From assembly GCF_000316605.1 (NCBI RefSeq), contig NC_019683.1, positions 3,642,036-3,706,035 of the forward strand: a DNA stretch of 64,000 nucleotides. The letters run 5' to 3'. Each line of letters opens with the position of its first letter. Positions within the stretch are counted from its first letter, which is position 1. Source of the DNA: [Leptolyngbya] sp. PCC 7376. GTDB lineage: Bacteria; Cyanobacteriota; Cyanobacteriia; Cyanobacteriales; MRBY01. Below the pieces are notes generated by a model that saw nothing but the letters and a program-made list of their open reading frames with translations, searched no databases and was not told where the DNA came from. Shown here piece by piece: positions 43,212 through 52,366 of the stretch. The translations under genes and the position numbers were made by a program.

Positions 43212-45404
43212 CTATGCGAAAATCAAACCATGGGTAAACAACCAATACAACGCCGCGAATAAACCAATAACACCTAACACACCTAAGATCCGTTCAAGAA
43301 TGGGTTTGCCTGTGGATAACTCGGTAACAATATCGAAGGTATCGCCATTATCGAAAAGCTTCAGCAATTTGTGGGCTGGCTTTTGGTCTTGAGTGACGAG
43401 ACTTAAGCCCTGCCAAACATAGTCAAAATTATAGGCATTAGGGCCCGTTTTCACGCCACCAAAATTCTTGAACAACTCCTCTGAAAAATAGGTGGTATCT
43501 GTCAATGCTTGGTTATGGAATGCCACCAATTTTTTCTCAGGTTTAGACACAGAAAAATAGATGGCTTTGGTATTGCCTTTAATCTGATCATAGCTCGTAC
43601 TATCAGAGAATAAAGTTGTTTTGACCCAAGCCTTTGGACGCACAATGCGATCACTCTCTCCATGCAAAATTCCCACAGGAGTACCTTCTAGGTATTCGCC
43701 AGTATCAGCAATTTTTACTGGGGATTCAAGGAAAGGAATATTAAAGATTTTTAAGAAAGGCACGATAAAGCCAGGAACGCCCATTTCTGTGCTGGGAGAG
43801 GGATCCGCCGTGACAATCTGTTTAGCCTGAAAGCGTTTAATAAAGTCTAGATAGGGATGGTTTTGGGTTTCCTTGAGATTTCTCTCATAGAAATAAGGCC
43901 AACTGAGCGCCAATAAGCCACCCAAGGAATGACCAAATACATAAAAGTCAAAATCGGCTTGTAGATCAGAATATTCTTCACTGAGTTTTTTGCAGGCGAT
44001 CGCGGTCAAATCAAAAGCTTGATCTCCCCATTGTTGTGGCGAATAAGCTAAACTCACTGCGACTGTTGTGACTAACTTAACAAAATTATCCCCTAATTTT
44101 TTGTTGACCAGCGAAACGGTTAGTCGAATCGCCAAAATAATTAAGGTTAAAGAGATGGAAACCCGCACATATTTTAAAGTGCTAGGCTCGATTAGCTTGC
44201 GGGCGATCACCTTAGTCTTACTATTAGAACTAGATTTTTTTACACTTTTGAAAATATCTCCCAAATCCAATTTTTCATCCTTAGCTTTGGCGATCGCCTT
44301 CTTTAGAAGTTCAAACAAAGATGTAAGGGGCGAAGTTTCGTCGAAGCCTTCTGGAGTTGCATCGAGTTCGTCGCTATAGGTGCTGACCTGAAAGTCAGGG
44401 AACAGGACATAACAACCTTCTTTCGCTGCCAATTCGGCCAAGTGAATTTGATAAAACCGAGGCAAACCCAGAGCAAAACCATGCAAATAGGCAATGACTT
44501 TTAACTTGCCCTCACTATTTTTCTGGGGTGTTTTGGGCACATAAGCTTGAATAAAATCACCATCTTTATGATTACCTGCTTGATAAAGATAAAAGTCAGC
44601 CTCTTCTACAGAGATAGGTTGTACTTTATATTTGTCATCTTCTTGAATTAGCTGATAGGGCTTCTTCTCTTCCTCCCAAACAAAATCTTGAAAGGGATCA
44701 GTCTCTGGCTCAGTAGCCTTTTCATCCCGTACTTGAATAAATTGTTCGGTTAGCAATAAGCTCAAAGCCATAATGGTTTCCGCGGCACTGCCCGGCAAAG
44801 TTCCCCCTGCAGTAATGGCATTGCCGATAAAAGCAATTAATGTACCGACAAACAGGATTGACCATTTCATCCGAATCCAAACACCAATGGCGATCACCAA
44901 CATAAAGACATTGACAGCAATGGTTACCAAAGGCGGCCCACTGAGATTTGCGGCGGTGTAGCGCAACATCCCCAGATAATGGGTGGGCTCTAGTTCCAGC
45001 CCAACATAATTAATCGACACATCAGCAATCGCCAATCCGACTGCCACAATCCAAGATAAAACTCGCGTGAATTTATTAGCCCAGCGTGCCCCAGCTTCAT
45101 GGGCAATTTCCACACCGACCACAATGAAGAAAGGCACAATGAGGTAATGAAACAGGAAGCGAAACATACTCAATCGTTCGAGAATATTCCCTTCGCCAAT
45201 AGCCCAACCCGCACCCAAGACAAAATTGTCAAAGCTTAAACTCACCAGCAAAACAGGTAAGACGAGGGTTCCCAAGCTATCTGCCTTTTTATTCAAGCGA
45301 ATAGACCATCCAATCAGAAACCAATCAATGGTTGCTAAACCCAGATGGGCAATCGGATAAAGCCAAAAAAGAGTTTTTTTAAGGAAAGAAGTCAAAATTT
45401 TCAT
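43212..45404 (-). CDS. Multipass membrane protein with alpha/beta-hydrolase domain
   Basis: 730 residues. The first 210 contain about six hydrophobic helices (including TLVLPVLLVSLSFDNFVLGA and TIAVNVFMLVIAIGVWI). A linker rich in E, K and P follows. The hydrolase domain (about 290-700) has YLHGFALGLPRFYQIHLAEL, the nucleophile elbow VFGHSLGGLLALSWPY, GILHGESDRIV (acid) and LVAFHNQALTDTTYF (histidine). A hydrophobic helix near 420 and another at the very C-terminus (GVIGLFAALYWLFTHGLIF) suggest the hydrolase is anchored on both sides. The gene lies upstream-to-downstream with the membrane protein at 45427 (22-base gap) and probably forms an operon with it. The substrate is unknown. Confidence 0.75.
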   Translation of the reverse strand: MKILTSFLKKTLFWLYPIAHLGLATIDWFLIGWSIRLNKKADSLGTLVLPVLLVSLSFDNFVLGAGWAIGEGNILERLSMFRFLFHYLIVPFFIVVGVEIAHEAGARWANKFTRVLSWIVAVGLAIADVSINYVGLELEPTHYLGMLRYTAANLSGPPLVTIAVNVFMLVIAIGVWIRMKWSILFVGTLIAFIGNAITAGGTLPGSAAETIMALSLLLTEQFIQVRDEKATEPETDPFQDFVWEEEKKPYQLIQEDDKYKVQPISVEEADFYLYQAGNHKDGDFIQAYVPKTPQKNSEGKLKVIAYLHGFALGLPRFYQIHLAELAAKEGCYVLFPDFQVSTYSDELDATPEGFDETSPLTSLFELLKKAIAKAKDEKLDLGDIFKSVKKSSSNSKTKVIARKLIEPSTLKYVRVSISLTLIILAIRLTVSLVNKKLGDNFVKLVTTVAVSLAYSPQQWGDQAFDLTAIACKKLSEEYSDLQADFDFYVFGHSLGGLLALSWPYFYERNLKETQNHPYLDFIKRFQAKQIVTADPSPSTEMGVPGFIVPFLKIFNIPFLESPVKIADTGEYLEGTPVGILHGESDRIVRPKAWVKTTLFSDSTSYDQIKGNTKAIYFSVSKPEKKLVAFHNQALTDTTYFSEELFKNFGGVKTGPNAYNFDYVWQGLSLVTQDQKPAHKLLKLFDNGDTFDIVTELSTGKPILERILGVLGVIGLFAALYWLFTHGLIFA

Positions 45405-45426
45405 AACTATAATGAGCTAAAACTCC

Positions 45427-46266
45427 CTAATTTGCTTCGCTTTCAGGCTTAAAGTTGGCAATACCTTTGTCATAAACCAACCAAGTAAAGACCGCGACCC
45501 CAGCCAAGGTTCCTGCTAAGTCATGCAAAATATGAAAAAAGGCATTGTAGACCACCTGAGGATCACTACAAGGATCCCCACCATATTTATCCAACAACAT
45601 AATAAAAGTGAGATTTACACCCACGGAAAGCAAGGGTACAAATACAATTTTCCAATCTTTCAGTAGTTTGTAACCTCGGTATGTAAGCACAGCAAAAACT
45701 AAGGTCATCAAGATATAAATAGGAATTTTGCAACTGTCATTACCAACCTTGGCCCCCATAGGATAAAGAATTGAAACGGCTAATAAACCAAGGGCAAAAA
45801 CAGCATTAGAAATTCTTGTTAATACTGTTTCCTGTTCTACTAAGCCTCCAGCCCACAAGGCAAAAGCTGAGATCAGAAAAAAGTAGAACATAAAGTTCAA
45901 CATCGTGAAATCATTGGCATAATACCAACCTTGGGTCACATGCCAGCCAATTTCACCTGCGATCGCCACCATTACGAATCCCAATCCCAATTGTGATGCG
46001 AAAATACTTTTTGAAGGGACTTGCAGATTTTTTAATCCTTCATAAAAAATACGCATTGCGACAGGAATTAATGCAAAAGTTAATATATGGGTCGAAACCA
46101 AACCATATTTCCAGATCCCAGTAATCTCTGCGGCATTAGGACAGGTATCAGCAATACTCGGTAAGCTAGTCAAAATATAGCCAAAACCTACCAAACCGAT
46201 AGCAAAACATAGGGCAATAAATCCAAAATCTGGTGTAAAAATCCGCTTATCTGCTGAATCACTCAT
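45427..46266 (-). CDS. Multipass membrane protein, unknown function
   Basis: 279 residues with about eight hydrophobic helices (GFIALCFAIGLVGFGYILTS, LVSTHILTFALIPVAMRIFY, SQLGLGFVMVAIAGEIGWHV and others). Histidines and acidic residues lie inside membrane segments, and there are two cysteine-containing loops (DTCPNA and DPCSDP). The overall pattern resembles small redox or hydrolase-associated membrane proteins, but no family name is recognised. It is upstream of the membrane-hydrolase gene on the same strand (22-base gap), and a secreted-protein gene lies 176 bases upstream. Confidence 0.7.
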   Translation of the reverse strand: MSDSADKRIFTPDFGFIALCFAIGLVGFGYILTSLPSIADTCPNAAEITGIWKYGLVSTHILTFALIPVAMRIFYEGLKNLQVPSKSIFASQLGLGFVMVAIAGEIGWHVTQGWYYANDFTMLNFMFYFFLISAFALWAGGLVEQETVLTRISNAVFALGLLAVSILYPMGAKVGNDSCKIPIYILMTLVFAVLTYRGYKLLKDWKIVFVPLLSVGVNLTFIMLLDKYGGDPCSDPQVVYNAFFHILHDLAGTLAGVAVFTWLVYDKGIANFKPESEAN

Positions 46267-46442
46267 GTCTTTTCCAAGGTCAAAATATAGAAAAAGAGAA
46301 GTAGAGTTTGAAAGTAATAAATCTTTCTCTGTCTAACTTCTCCTTTAAAGTTCAAATTTAGTTTTGCAATTAGTTCAGTCGATAAAAGCATTTCAGAATG
46401 CTCAAATTATTTAGTTAACGAACAGTTAGCAATATTTGATTT

Positions 46443-47018
46443 TTATAGTCCATATAAGTCTTGAACACTCTTGACTGTGCTGTCTTCAGCAGTTCCATAC
46501 ACTTTCTTGTATTGGTCAGAATAGGTGTCGTTTAATGTTACTGATAAGTTGATTTCAGAACCAGGATTAGACTTGGAAGCAAAACCACTACCACTCGCTT
46601 GATAAACAGTGAAACCAGGCTCTAATACCGCAGGGCCACCACAAATAAGTGTGAGGTCATCACCAGTTTTTACTTTCGCATTCACACAACCAAATTCAGT
46701 ACTTACTGGCGGCTTGAGGGCTTTGGGATTGGATTTCTGAACAGCATCACTGCGTGTAATGTTAATGCTGTTAATCGTGCCAGTTGTATCCTTTGGACTT
46801 AAGGAAATGACGACAGAACGAATTACTTTTGTACAACCAAAATCAATAGGGGGAGTTGCAACTTTAAAGTCACCACTAGCCGGGATCTTAATCGATTTAA
46901 CAAGATTTGTGACTGGTGGACAACCAGAATCAGCTAGAGCGGTGGGAGTCGGTGGAACAAAAGCAAATACAGTGAAGGCGAGAGCAAAGGAAAGAAATAG
47001 ATTAGTCAGCTTTTTCAT
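46443..47018 (-). CDS. Secreted protein, unknown function
   Basis: 191 residues with a clear signal peptide: LTNLFLSFALAFTVFAFV, and cleavage near TALADS. The mature domain is beta-rich and has several cysteines (CPPVTNLVKSIK, DFGCTK, EFGCVN and LICGGPA) that could form disulfide bonds. No family is recognised. It is first in a minus-strand group with the two membrane proteins, although the 176-base gap may mean a separate transcript. Confidence 0.7.
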   Translation of the reverse strand: MKKLTNLFLSFALAFTVFAFVPPTPTALADSGCPPVTNLVKSIKIPASGDFKVATPPIDFGCTKVIRSVVISLSPKDTTGTINSINITRSDAVQKSNPKALKPPVSTEFGCVNAKVKTGDDLTLICGGPAVLEPGFTVYQASGSGFASKSNPGSEINLSVTLNDTYSDQYKKVYGTAEDSTVKSVQDLYGL

Positions 47019-47517
47019 AGATTTGTTGAGTGACGATTGTCACACGCAAAATGTAAATTAATTAAGTTCTCGATGCTATGCATAATCGAATAGAATCTTA
47101 ATTTTCTGTTAGTGTATCTACATGTATTTATTGATGAAGTTCCGAGTATTTCGAAGACACTAAAAGTGCGTCGTCAGAGCCTCATATTGCCCAAGCTTTT
47201 TATGGCTTTTGAGTTATGCAGACATAAGTACACTATCTATGATTTCTTGGGATTTCCGTGACAGTGATCACCTTGGTTGGTGTCGTCAGAACAAATTGTT
47301 GGTGACCTAGACTATTTACTTTCAAAAGCTTTTGTGAATGAAAAATAGCTTTTCCTATTGTTTGGGTATTGAAATTATTTTATGTGGCATCTTTTTGAAA
47401 CAAAGAAAAAGAGTACCAGCCCAAGGACTCTGATACTCAGTCATAAACCTAAATTTTGTTCAACTGCAATGCTTGTGTTAAATCAAATCAAATCTGGATT
47501 TCTCCAGCGGCATTCAT
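47019..47517. other. Intergenic region upstream of the secreted-protein gene
   Basis: About 500 AT-rich bases. It should hold the promoter of the gene at 46443-47018 and the 3' end of the small gene at 47518. Apparent short frames on the plus strand around 47382 are the antisense of that small gene. Nothing else was recognised. Confidence 0.5.
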
Positions 47518-47655
47518 TTATTCGAGATAGTTTGCGTAAGGTTCGCCTTCAAAGGGTTGTGTACCGATTTCAGGGACTGGCTCTTCATTTGGTGCAAAAA
47601 TTCCGCCGATCGCCTGCGATATGTAGCTGATGATATTTTCTAAAAGCTTACTCAT
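47518..47655 (-). CDS. Small 45-residue protein, unknown function
   Basis: The frame begins MSKLLENIISYISQAIGGIF, continues with APNEEPVPEIGTQ and ends PFEGEPYANYLE. An amphipathic or hydrophobic N-terminal helix is followed by a proline/acidic tail. AGAGG upstream of the ATG is a usable ribosome-binding site. The layout (helix, then P, E, PFEGEP) looks conserved and designed rather than random. It stands alone in a 960-base gap between annotated genes. The plus-strand frame over the same bases (47382-47630) has no protein-like features. Confidence 0.6.
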   Translation of the reverse strand: MSKLLENIISYISQAIGGIFAPNEEPVPEIGTQPFEGEPYANYLE

Positions 47656-47976
47656 CTGGAATACCTCTATAGATTAATTTCTAGGGACGAGTTACTCAGT
47701 CGTAAAGAGAAAAATATGTTGGCTTTGGCACAATCGCCCCTTCAAATCGTATTGAGACAAGCGATGTAACTTCTTTTAAAGGTTTTACTCTCTTGACCTA
47801 GTGGTTTCACCTCGTGTGAGCTCCTCTCTATTATCAGTGAGCTAGATTCTCCAAAGGGTTTGCAGTAGTGTTTCTTGAAATAGCTTTAGGTTCAAAACAA
47901 TAGACGCTAGTGCAGACCCCTCAGAGTATTGCGAACCATTAAAAGCAAAAATATTGATGAGGAAATCCAAGAATTT
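47656..47976. other. Intergenic region, no feature seen
   Basis: About 320 bases. It holds the upstream region of the 45-residue gene on the minus strand and the 3' end of the inositol-phosphatase gene. No hairpin with a T-run, repeat or RNA-like structure was recognised. Confidence 0.5.
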
Positions 47977-48792
47977 CTACTGATTTACAGCAAAGCGTTG
48001 TAAGGCATCAATGAGTTGTGGACTGAGATGAGTATTACTTCCTAGGGTGAAGCGAGAATTGAGGTTATGAGTCGAACCGTCATAATCAAAAACTCGACCA
48101 CCAGCTTCGCTAACGAGCAATTTCCCGGCTTGCACATCCCAAGGTTTATTGGAGAGTGTAATGCTTAAATCCAAACGACCTGCTGCCAACCACGCTAACT
48201 GTAAAGCCGCTGAGCCGAGCATTCTGATCCGCAGACAATGTCCAGCATAATGCTGCAATAAGTTATGGGTTAATTTGTGTTTGACGATCGCCTGTTTGCC
48301 TGTAGAAAAATCACCTAAGCCAATAATTGCGTCTTTGATATTGTGTGTCTGTGAAATTTTGAGAGGTGAGCCATTTAGGGTTGCGCCGTGATCTTTAATT
48401 GCTTCGTATCGTTCTCGAAGGTTGGGGAAAGAAATCCCGGCGGCGATCGCCTGAGAATTCACAATGAGCGCAATAGTGATACCAAATAAAGGTAGTTGGC
48501 GGGAGAAATTCACCGTGCCATCAATAGGGTCGATTATCCAAAAATTTGGTGGTAAAGTTGCGTCTTTTATAAAAGATTCTTCGCCTAAAACTGGAATGTC
48601 TGGCGTTAACTTCGTGAGCAATGTCTGCAACTGTCGTTCAATATTGTGGTCTGTATCGAGAGCAAAATCCCTTATTCCCTTTTTAAAATATTGGTGTTCG
48701 GTGGCGATCGCCTGGGTTGCGAGTTCATCAGCGAGGTCTAAAGCTTGACGGATGCAGTTACGGTAATGCTCTGAGGAATAATTTGGGGTCAT
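47977..48792 (-). CDS. Inositol-monophosphatase-family enzyme
   Basis: A 271-residue Mg-dependent, lithium-sensitive-type phosphatase. Metal-binding motifs are present: VLGEESF (GEE) near 69, WIIDPIDGTVNF (DPIDG) near 85 and WDVQAGKLLVSEAGG (D) near 215. Family members hydrolyse inositol phosphates, histidinol phosphate or 3'-phosphoadenosine phosphate, and the sequence does not decide which. It is convergent with nothing nearby and divergent from the ndbB-like gene (119-base gap). Confidence 0.88.
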   Translation of the reverse strand: MTPNYSSEHYRNCIRQALDLADELATQAIATEHQYFKKGIRDFALDTDHNIERQLQTLLTKLTPDIPVLGEESFIKDATLPPNFWIIDPIDGTVNFSRQLPLFGITIALIVNSQAIAAGISFPNLRERYEAIKDHGATLNGSPLKISQTHNIKDAIIGLGDFSTGKQAIVKHKLTHNLLQHYAGHCLRIRMLGSAALQLAWLAAGRLDLSITLSNKPWDVQAGKLLVSEAGGRVFDYDGSTHNLNSRFTLGSNTHLSPQLIDALQRFAVNQ

Positions 48793-48911
48793 GGATAGTC
48801 ATGTCGAAACGAAATGAATGTTGAGCATAGTGATGGGCGATCGCCAGCTGGACACCACCCTGCTAGAGAAATTAAGGCACAATAAATAGGAATTAAAAAA
48901 AGCCCTGTTTC

Positions 48912-50096
48912 ATGAGCCAAAAGCACATCGTTATTATCGGCGGCGGTTTTGCCGGATTGTACACAGCCCTACGTCTGGTGGAATTTCCATGGGAAGATGC
49001 GACTTGCCCTGAGATTACCCTAATCGATCGCCAAGATCATTTTGTGTTTAGCCCATTGCTCTATGAATTAATTACTGAGGAAATGGAACCTTGGGAAGTG
49101 GCGCCTCGTTATACAAAACTGCTCGAAAATAGCTCGATTCAATATCGGCAAACGCAAGTGACAAGTGTTGATGTGGCAGCGCGGACTGTCATTTGCAATG
49201 AACAGGAGCCAATCTCGTATGACTATCTCGTGATTGCGGCGGGTGGCACGACAAAAACCCTTGATATTCCCGGTCTCAAAGAAAATGCGATTCCGTTCAA
49301 ATCATTAGATGATGCGCTGCGACTAAAGGATAAATTACGGTTACTCGAAAACTCTGAGGCGGAAAAAATTCGGATTGCAGTAGTAGGCGGTGGTTATAGT
49401 GGCGTCGAATTAGCATGCAAATTAGCTGACCGATTGGGCGATCGCGGCCGTTTAAGACTCATTGATCGTGGTAAAGAAATTCTTGATAATGCGCCAAAAT
49501 TCAATCAAACAGCAGCGAAAGAAGCCCTTGAAGCTAAAAAGATTTGGGTGGACTACGAAACCAAGGTTGTGGGTTTAACGCCTGAAACCATTAGTCTCGA
49601 ATACAAAGATCAAGTGGATGAGATTCCCGTTGATCTCGTGATGTGGACAGTGGGGAATGCGATCGCCCCTTGGGTTGAAGCACTTGATTTACCCCATGCG
49701 GAAAATGGTCGCCTCGAAATTTCCGAAAAATTGCAAGTGAATGATCATCCCAATATTTTCGCCCTTGGGGATGTCGCCCAGTTTGATCAAGACTTACCGA
49801 TGACAGCACAGGTGGCGATCCAACAAGCTGATGTGTGCGCTTGGAATTTGCGATCACTAATTGAAGAAAAACCGTTACTCTCTTTCAATTTTTATGATCT
49901 CGGTGAAATGCTTACTCTCGGCGAAGATAATGCCACCCTGAGCGGATTAGGCATTGAATTAGATGGAAATTTAGCACATATTGCCCGGCGACTCGTATAT
50001 TTATATCGGCTACCCACTTGGCAACATCAGCTCAATGTTGGGCTAAATTGGATGGTGCAACCAGTGGTAAAGTTTTTGGCAAATCAGGATGCGTAA
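48912..50096 (+). CDS. ndbB: Type II NAD(P)H:quinone oxidoreductase, NdbB-like
   Basis: A 394-residue FAD enzyme with two nucleotide-binding folds: IIGGGFAGLYTALRLVEFPW at the start (FAD) and AVVGGGYSGVELACKLADRL near 160 (NAD(P)H). NIFALGDVAQF near 285 contacts FAD. The sequence is closest to the cyanobacterial NdbB group, which in Synechocystis reduces demethylphylloquinone during vitamin K1 synthesis; this makes a role in photosystem I quinone biogenesis plausible. It could also be another NDH-2 paralogue. A HAD phosphatase gene follows after 3 bases in the same operon. Confidence 0.78.
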   Translation: MSQKHIVIIGGGFAGLYTALRLVEFPWEDATCPEITLIDRQDHFVFSPLLYELITEEMEPWEVAPRYTKLLENSSIQYRQTQVTSVDVAARTVICNEQEPISYDYLVIAAGGTTKTLDIPGLKENAIPFKSLDDALRLKDKLRLLENSEAEKIRIAVVGGGYSGVELACKLADRLGDRGRLRLIDRGKEILDNAPKFNQTAAKEALEAKKIWVDYETKVVGLTPETISLEYKDQVDEIPVDLVMWTVGNAIAPWVEALDLPHAENGRLEISEKLQVNDHPNIFALGDVAQFDQDLPMTAQVAIQQADVCAWNLRSLIEEKPLLSFNFYDLGEMLTLGEDNATLSGLGIELDGNLAHIARRLVYLYRLPTWQHQLNVGLNWMVQPVVKFLANQDA

Positions 50097-50099
50097 AAG

Positions 50100-50783
50100 A
50101 TGAAGCAGCAAAAGCCTAAGGTTATTTTTTTCGACGCGGTAGGTACCTTATTCGGCGTCAAAGAGGGTGTTGGTAAAACCTATGCCAAAATTGCGAAAAA
50201 AAATAATGTTGATACAGATCCAGATGTTCTCGAAAAGGCTTTTCGTGCCGCATTTAAACGCTCAAGACCGCCTATTTTTCCGGGGGTAGACTCTTTCCAA
50301 ATTCCCGAAAAAGAGTTTCAGTGGTGGGAGGCGATCGCCAGAGATACTTTTACTGAAGCGGGTGTGATTGATCAATTCGAAGATTTTTCTGGCTTTTTTA
50401 CTCAGCTCTATGCCCATTTTGCGACCCCAGATCCTTGGTTTGTTTTTCAGGATGTGATGCCATCCATTAAAAGTTGGCATAAGCAAGGCATCGAACTGGG
50501 TCTTGTGTCTAATTTTGATTCGCGTCTATTTGCAATTGTCGAACTGCTCGACATGAAACAGTATTTTAGTAGCATTACGATTTCATCGGTGGTTGGCGCT
50601 GCTAAGCCCGATAGCAAAATGTTTTTGTCTGCCCTCGATAAGCACAACTGTTTACCGAGTCAAGCTTGGCACATCGGTGACAGTGAGCTTGAAGATTATG
50701 ATGGTGCGACAAAAATTGGAATGAAAGCGTTTCTTTTAGAGCGATCGCCCGAACAACGTTTTCCTTATAGTCGCCAATATTAA
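50100..50783 (+). CDS. HAD-family hydrolase
   Basis: A 227-residue phosphatase-like protein. Motif I is VIFFDAVGTLFGVKEGVGKT (nucleophile D near 12). Motif II is GLVSNFDSRL near 137, and motifs III and IV are GAAKPDSKMFLSAL and HIGDSELEDYDGATKIG. The long helical cap (about 20-100) resembles HDHD3-like proteins. The substrate is unknown. It follows the ndbB-like gene by 3 bases and its stop overlaps the crtD stop by 4 bases on the opposite strand. Confidence 0.85.
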   Translation: MKQQKPKVIFFDAVGTLFGVKEGVGKTYAKIAKKNNVDTDPDVLEKAFRAAFKRSRPPIFPGVDSFQIPEKEFQWWEAIARDTFTEAGVIDQFEDFSGFFTQLYAHFATPDPWFVFQDVMPSIKSWHKQGIELGLVSNFDSRLFAIVELLDMKQYFSSITISSVVGAAKPDSKMFLSALDKHNCLPSQAWHIGDSELEDYDGATKIGMKAFLLERSPEQRFPYSRQY

Positions 50784-52285
50784 TTCCTGTCGGCTTGCTC
50801 AATTTGTCGCACTGCGGTTAAAGCTGAATAAGTTACTCCGGCTGTCCCCTCACCTGGATGCACCGAATCTCCCACCAACCAAACATTTTTGAAAGGGGTA
50901 CGCGTGGCTAATCCAAAAGGTGCGAAAGTTGAAACCCGTTGACCTACGCCACCAACATAGCCTTTTTCTCGCGCGGTGAAGTGGGCAAATGTTCGAGGCG
51001 TGCCGGCTTCCTGCACCACAATGTTTTCTGGCGATAAATCGAAATAGGAACTCAAATTGGCGATCGCCTCGTTTGTAAATCGCTCCTTTCGTTCTTCATA
51101 ACCTTCCCCAAACCAAAGCTCAGCTTCCACAAAAGATGACGCGATAATCGTGGCATGACCCTCTGGCGCACGGCCATCATTGGGTTTACTGACCGAGACA
51201 AATAACGAATTATTCTCGCCAATTTCTTTAGTTGGGTCGTAGAGAAATTGTAGGTGAGGCGGACAATTTTCTGGAATAGCCTCACGCTTCACGCCAAGAT
51301 AAACAACAAATGCACCGGATGGTTTGTCTAAATTTTCAATACGTTTTTGATAACTCTCACTAAAAACGGAACTCGGGGGATTTTCGACTAACTTTTTGAG
51401 ATCCTGAACCGTTGTATTCGCCACCACATGGTCAAAAGATTGTTCGAAAATCTCTGTTTTTCGCTGATTGAAAAGAGTAATTTTTGTTTGGGCATTACCA
51501 AGTGTAATTTCCTTCACTCGATGCCGCATCAATAGTTTGCCGCCATGTTTTTCAAGGGCTTCGATTAGGCGATCACTCAGAACTTGCATACTACTCTGAA
51601 GGTGAAATAAACCTTGGGGTGTTTGAGAGACTGCTAGGGCTGTCGCGCCATAAAGCAGTGCTGTTTCTGAAGTATCAACTTGCGAATAAAGCTTGAGTTG
51701 TAAATCCAGAAATGTTTTCAGGCGCTTATCCGATACCACACCACATAATTTCAATGCATCTAAAACTGTCATCAAGGTAAACGGCACAGTCACCAAGGTA
51801 TCCAACCGTAATGCTTGCAATAATTTCAACACATCCCAAGGATTGCGGGGTGGCACAACAGGATCGCGGGATTGAAACTTCCAACTGGCATCAAACAATG
51901 TCTGCAATAATGCCCAAAACTTTTCGCTGCCGGGAAATTGACGCAATCTTTCCTCATGCCATTTCTGGCGATCGCGCCACACATTGATTGGTTCAGATTC
52001 ACCCGGTAAAAACACAGCACAAGCCGGATCACAGAATGTCGCTTCCGGTAAATCCACTCCTAATTCCGAGAAAATTCTGTGATGGATGCCGCCCTCTTCT
52101 AGTCCGGCTACCTGAGTTGCCCCCACATCAAACGTAAATCCCCGCCGCTTAAAGGTCGATGCGCATCCTCCGGCGATCGCCGCCTGCTCATAAACAGTCA
52201 CGTCATAACCACGCTTGGCCAGTAATGCCCCAGCGGTCAACCCACCAATCCCTGCACCGATTACCGCGACTGTTTGCCCTGCCAT
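50780..52285 (-). CDS. crtD: C-3',4' desaturase CrtD
   Basis: A carotenoid desaturase that adds the 3',4' double bond needed for myxoxanthophyll, in the thylakoid or plasma membrane. The 501-residue FAD enzyme starts VAVIGAGIGGLTAGALLAKR (dinucleotide-binding). It has CASTFKRRGFTFDVGATQVA near the start, GGKLLMRHRVKEITL in the middle, and ends with NVWLVGDSVHPGEGTAGVTY, the C-terminal FAD-binding motif. Long similarity with the cyanobacterial CrtD/CrtI-like group over the whole length is evident. The gene converges with the HAD gene. Confidence 0.85.
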   Translation of the reverse strand: MAGQTVAVIGAGIGGLTAGALLAKRGYDVTVYEQAAIAGGCASTFKRRGFTFDVGATQVAGLEEGGIHHRIFSELGVDLPEATFCDPACAVFLPGESEPINVWRDRQKWHEERLRQFPGSEKFWALLQTLFDASWKFQSRDPVVPPRNPWDVLKLLQALRLDTLVTVPFTLMTVLDALKLCGVVSDKRLKTFLDLQLKLYSQVDTSETALLYGATALAVSQTPQGLFHLQSSMQVLSDRLIEALEKHGGKLLMRHRVKEITLGNAQTKITLFNQRKTEIFEQSFDHVVANTTVQDLKKLVENPPSSVFSESYQKRIENLDKPSGAFVVYLGVKREAIPENCPPHLQFLYDPTKEIGENNSLFVSVSKPNDGRAPEGHATIIASSFVEAELWFGEGYEERKERFTNEAIANLSSYFDLSPENIVVQEAGTPRTFAHFTAREKGYVGGVGQRVSTFAPFGLATRTPFKNVWLVGDSVHPGEGTAGVTYSALTAVRQIEQADRN

Positions 52286-52366
52286 GAAAATACTCGTTAC
52301 ATTTCGTTACCTTTTAGGTATAACCCAAAATGAACGGCAAAATCAGCGCCGGAAAACCGAAGGCTA

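Noticed and set aside
47382-47630. Plus-strand 82-codon frame
   Set aside because: It lies antisense to the more convincing 45-residue gene and has an odd, basic, unstructured composition.
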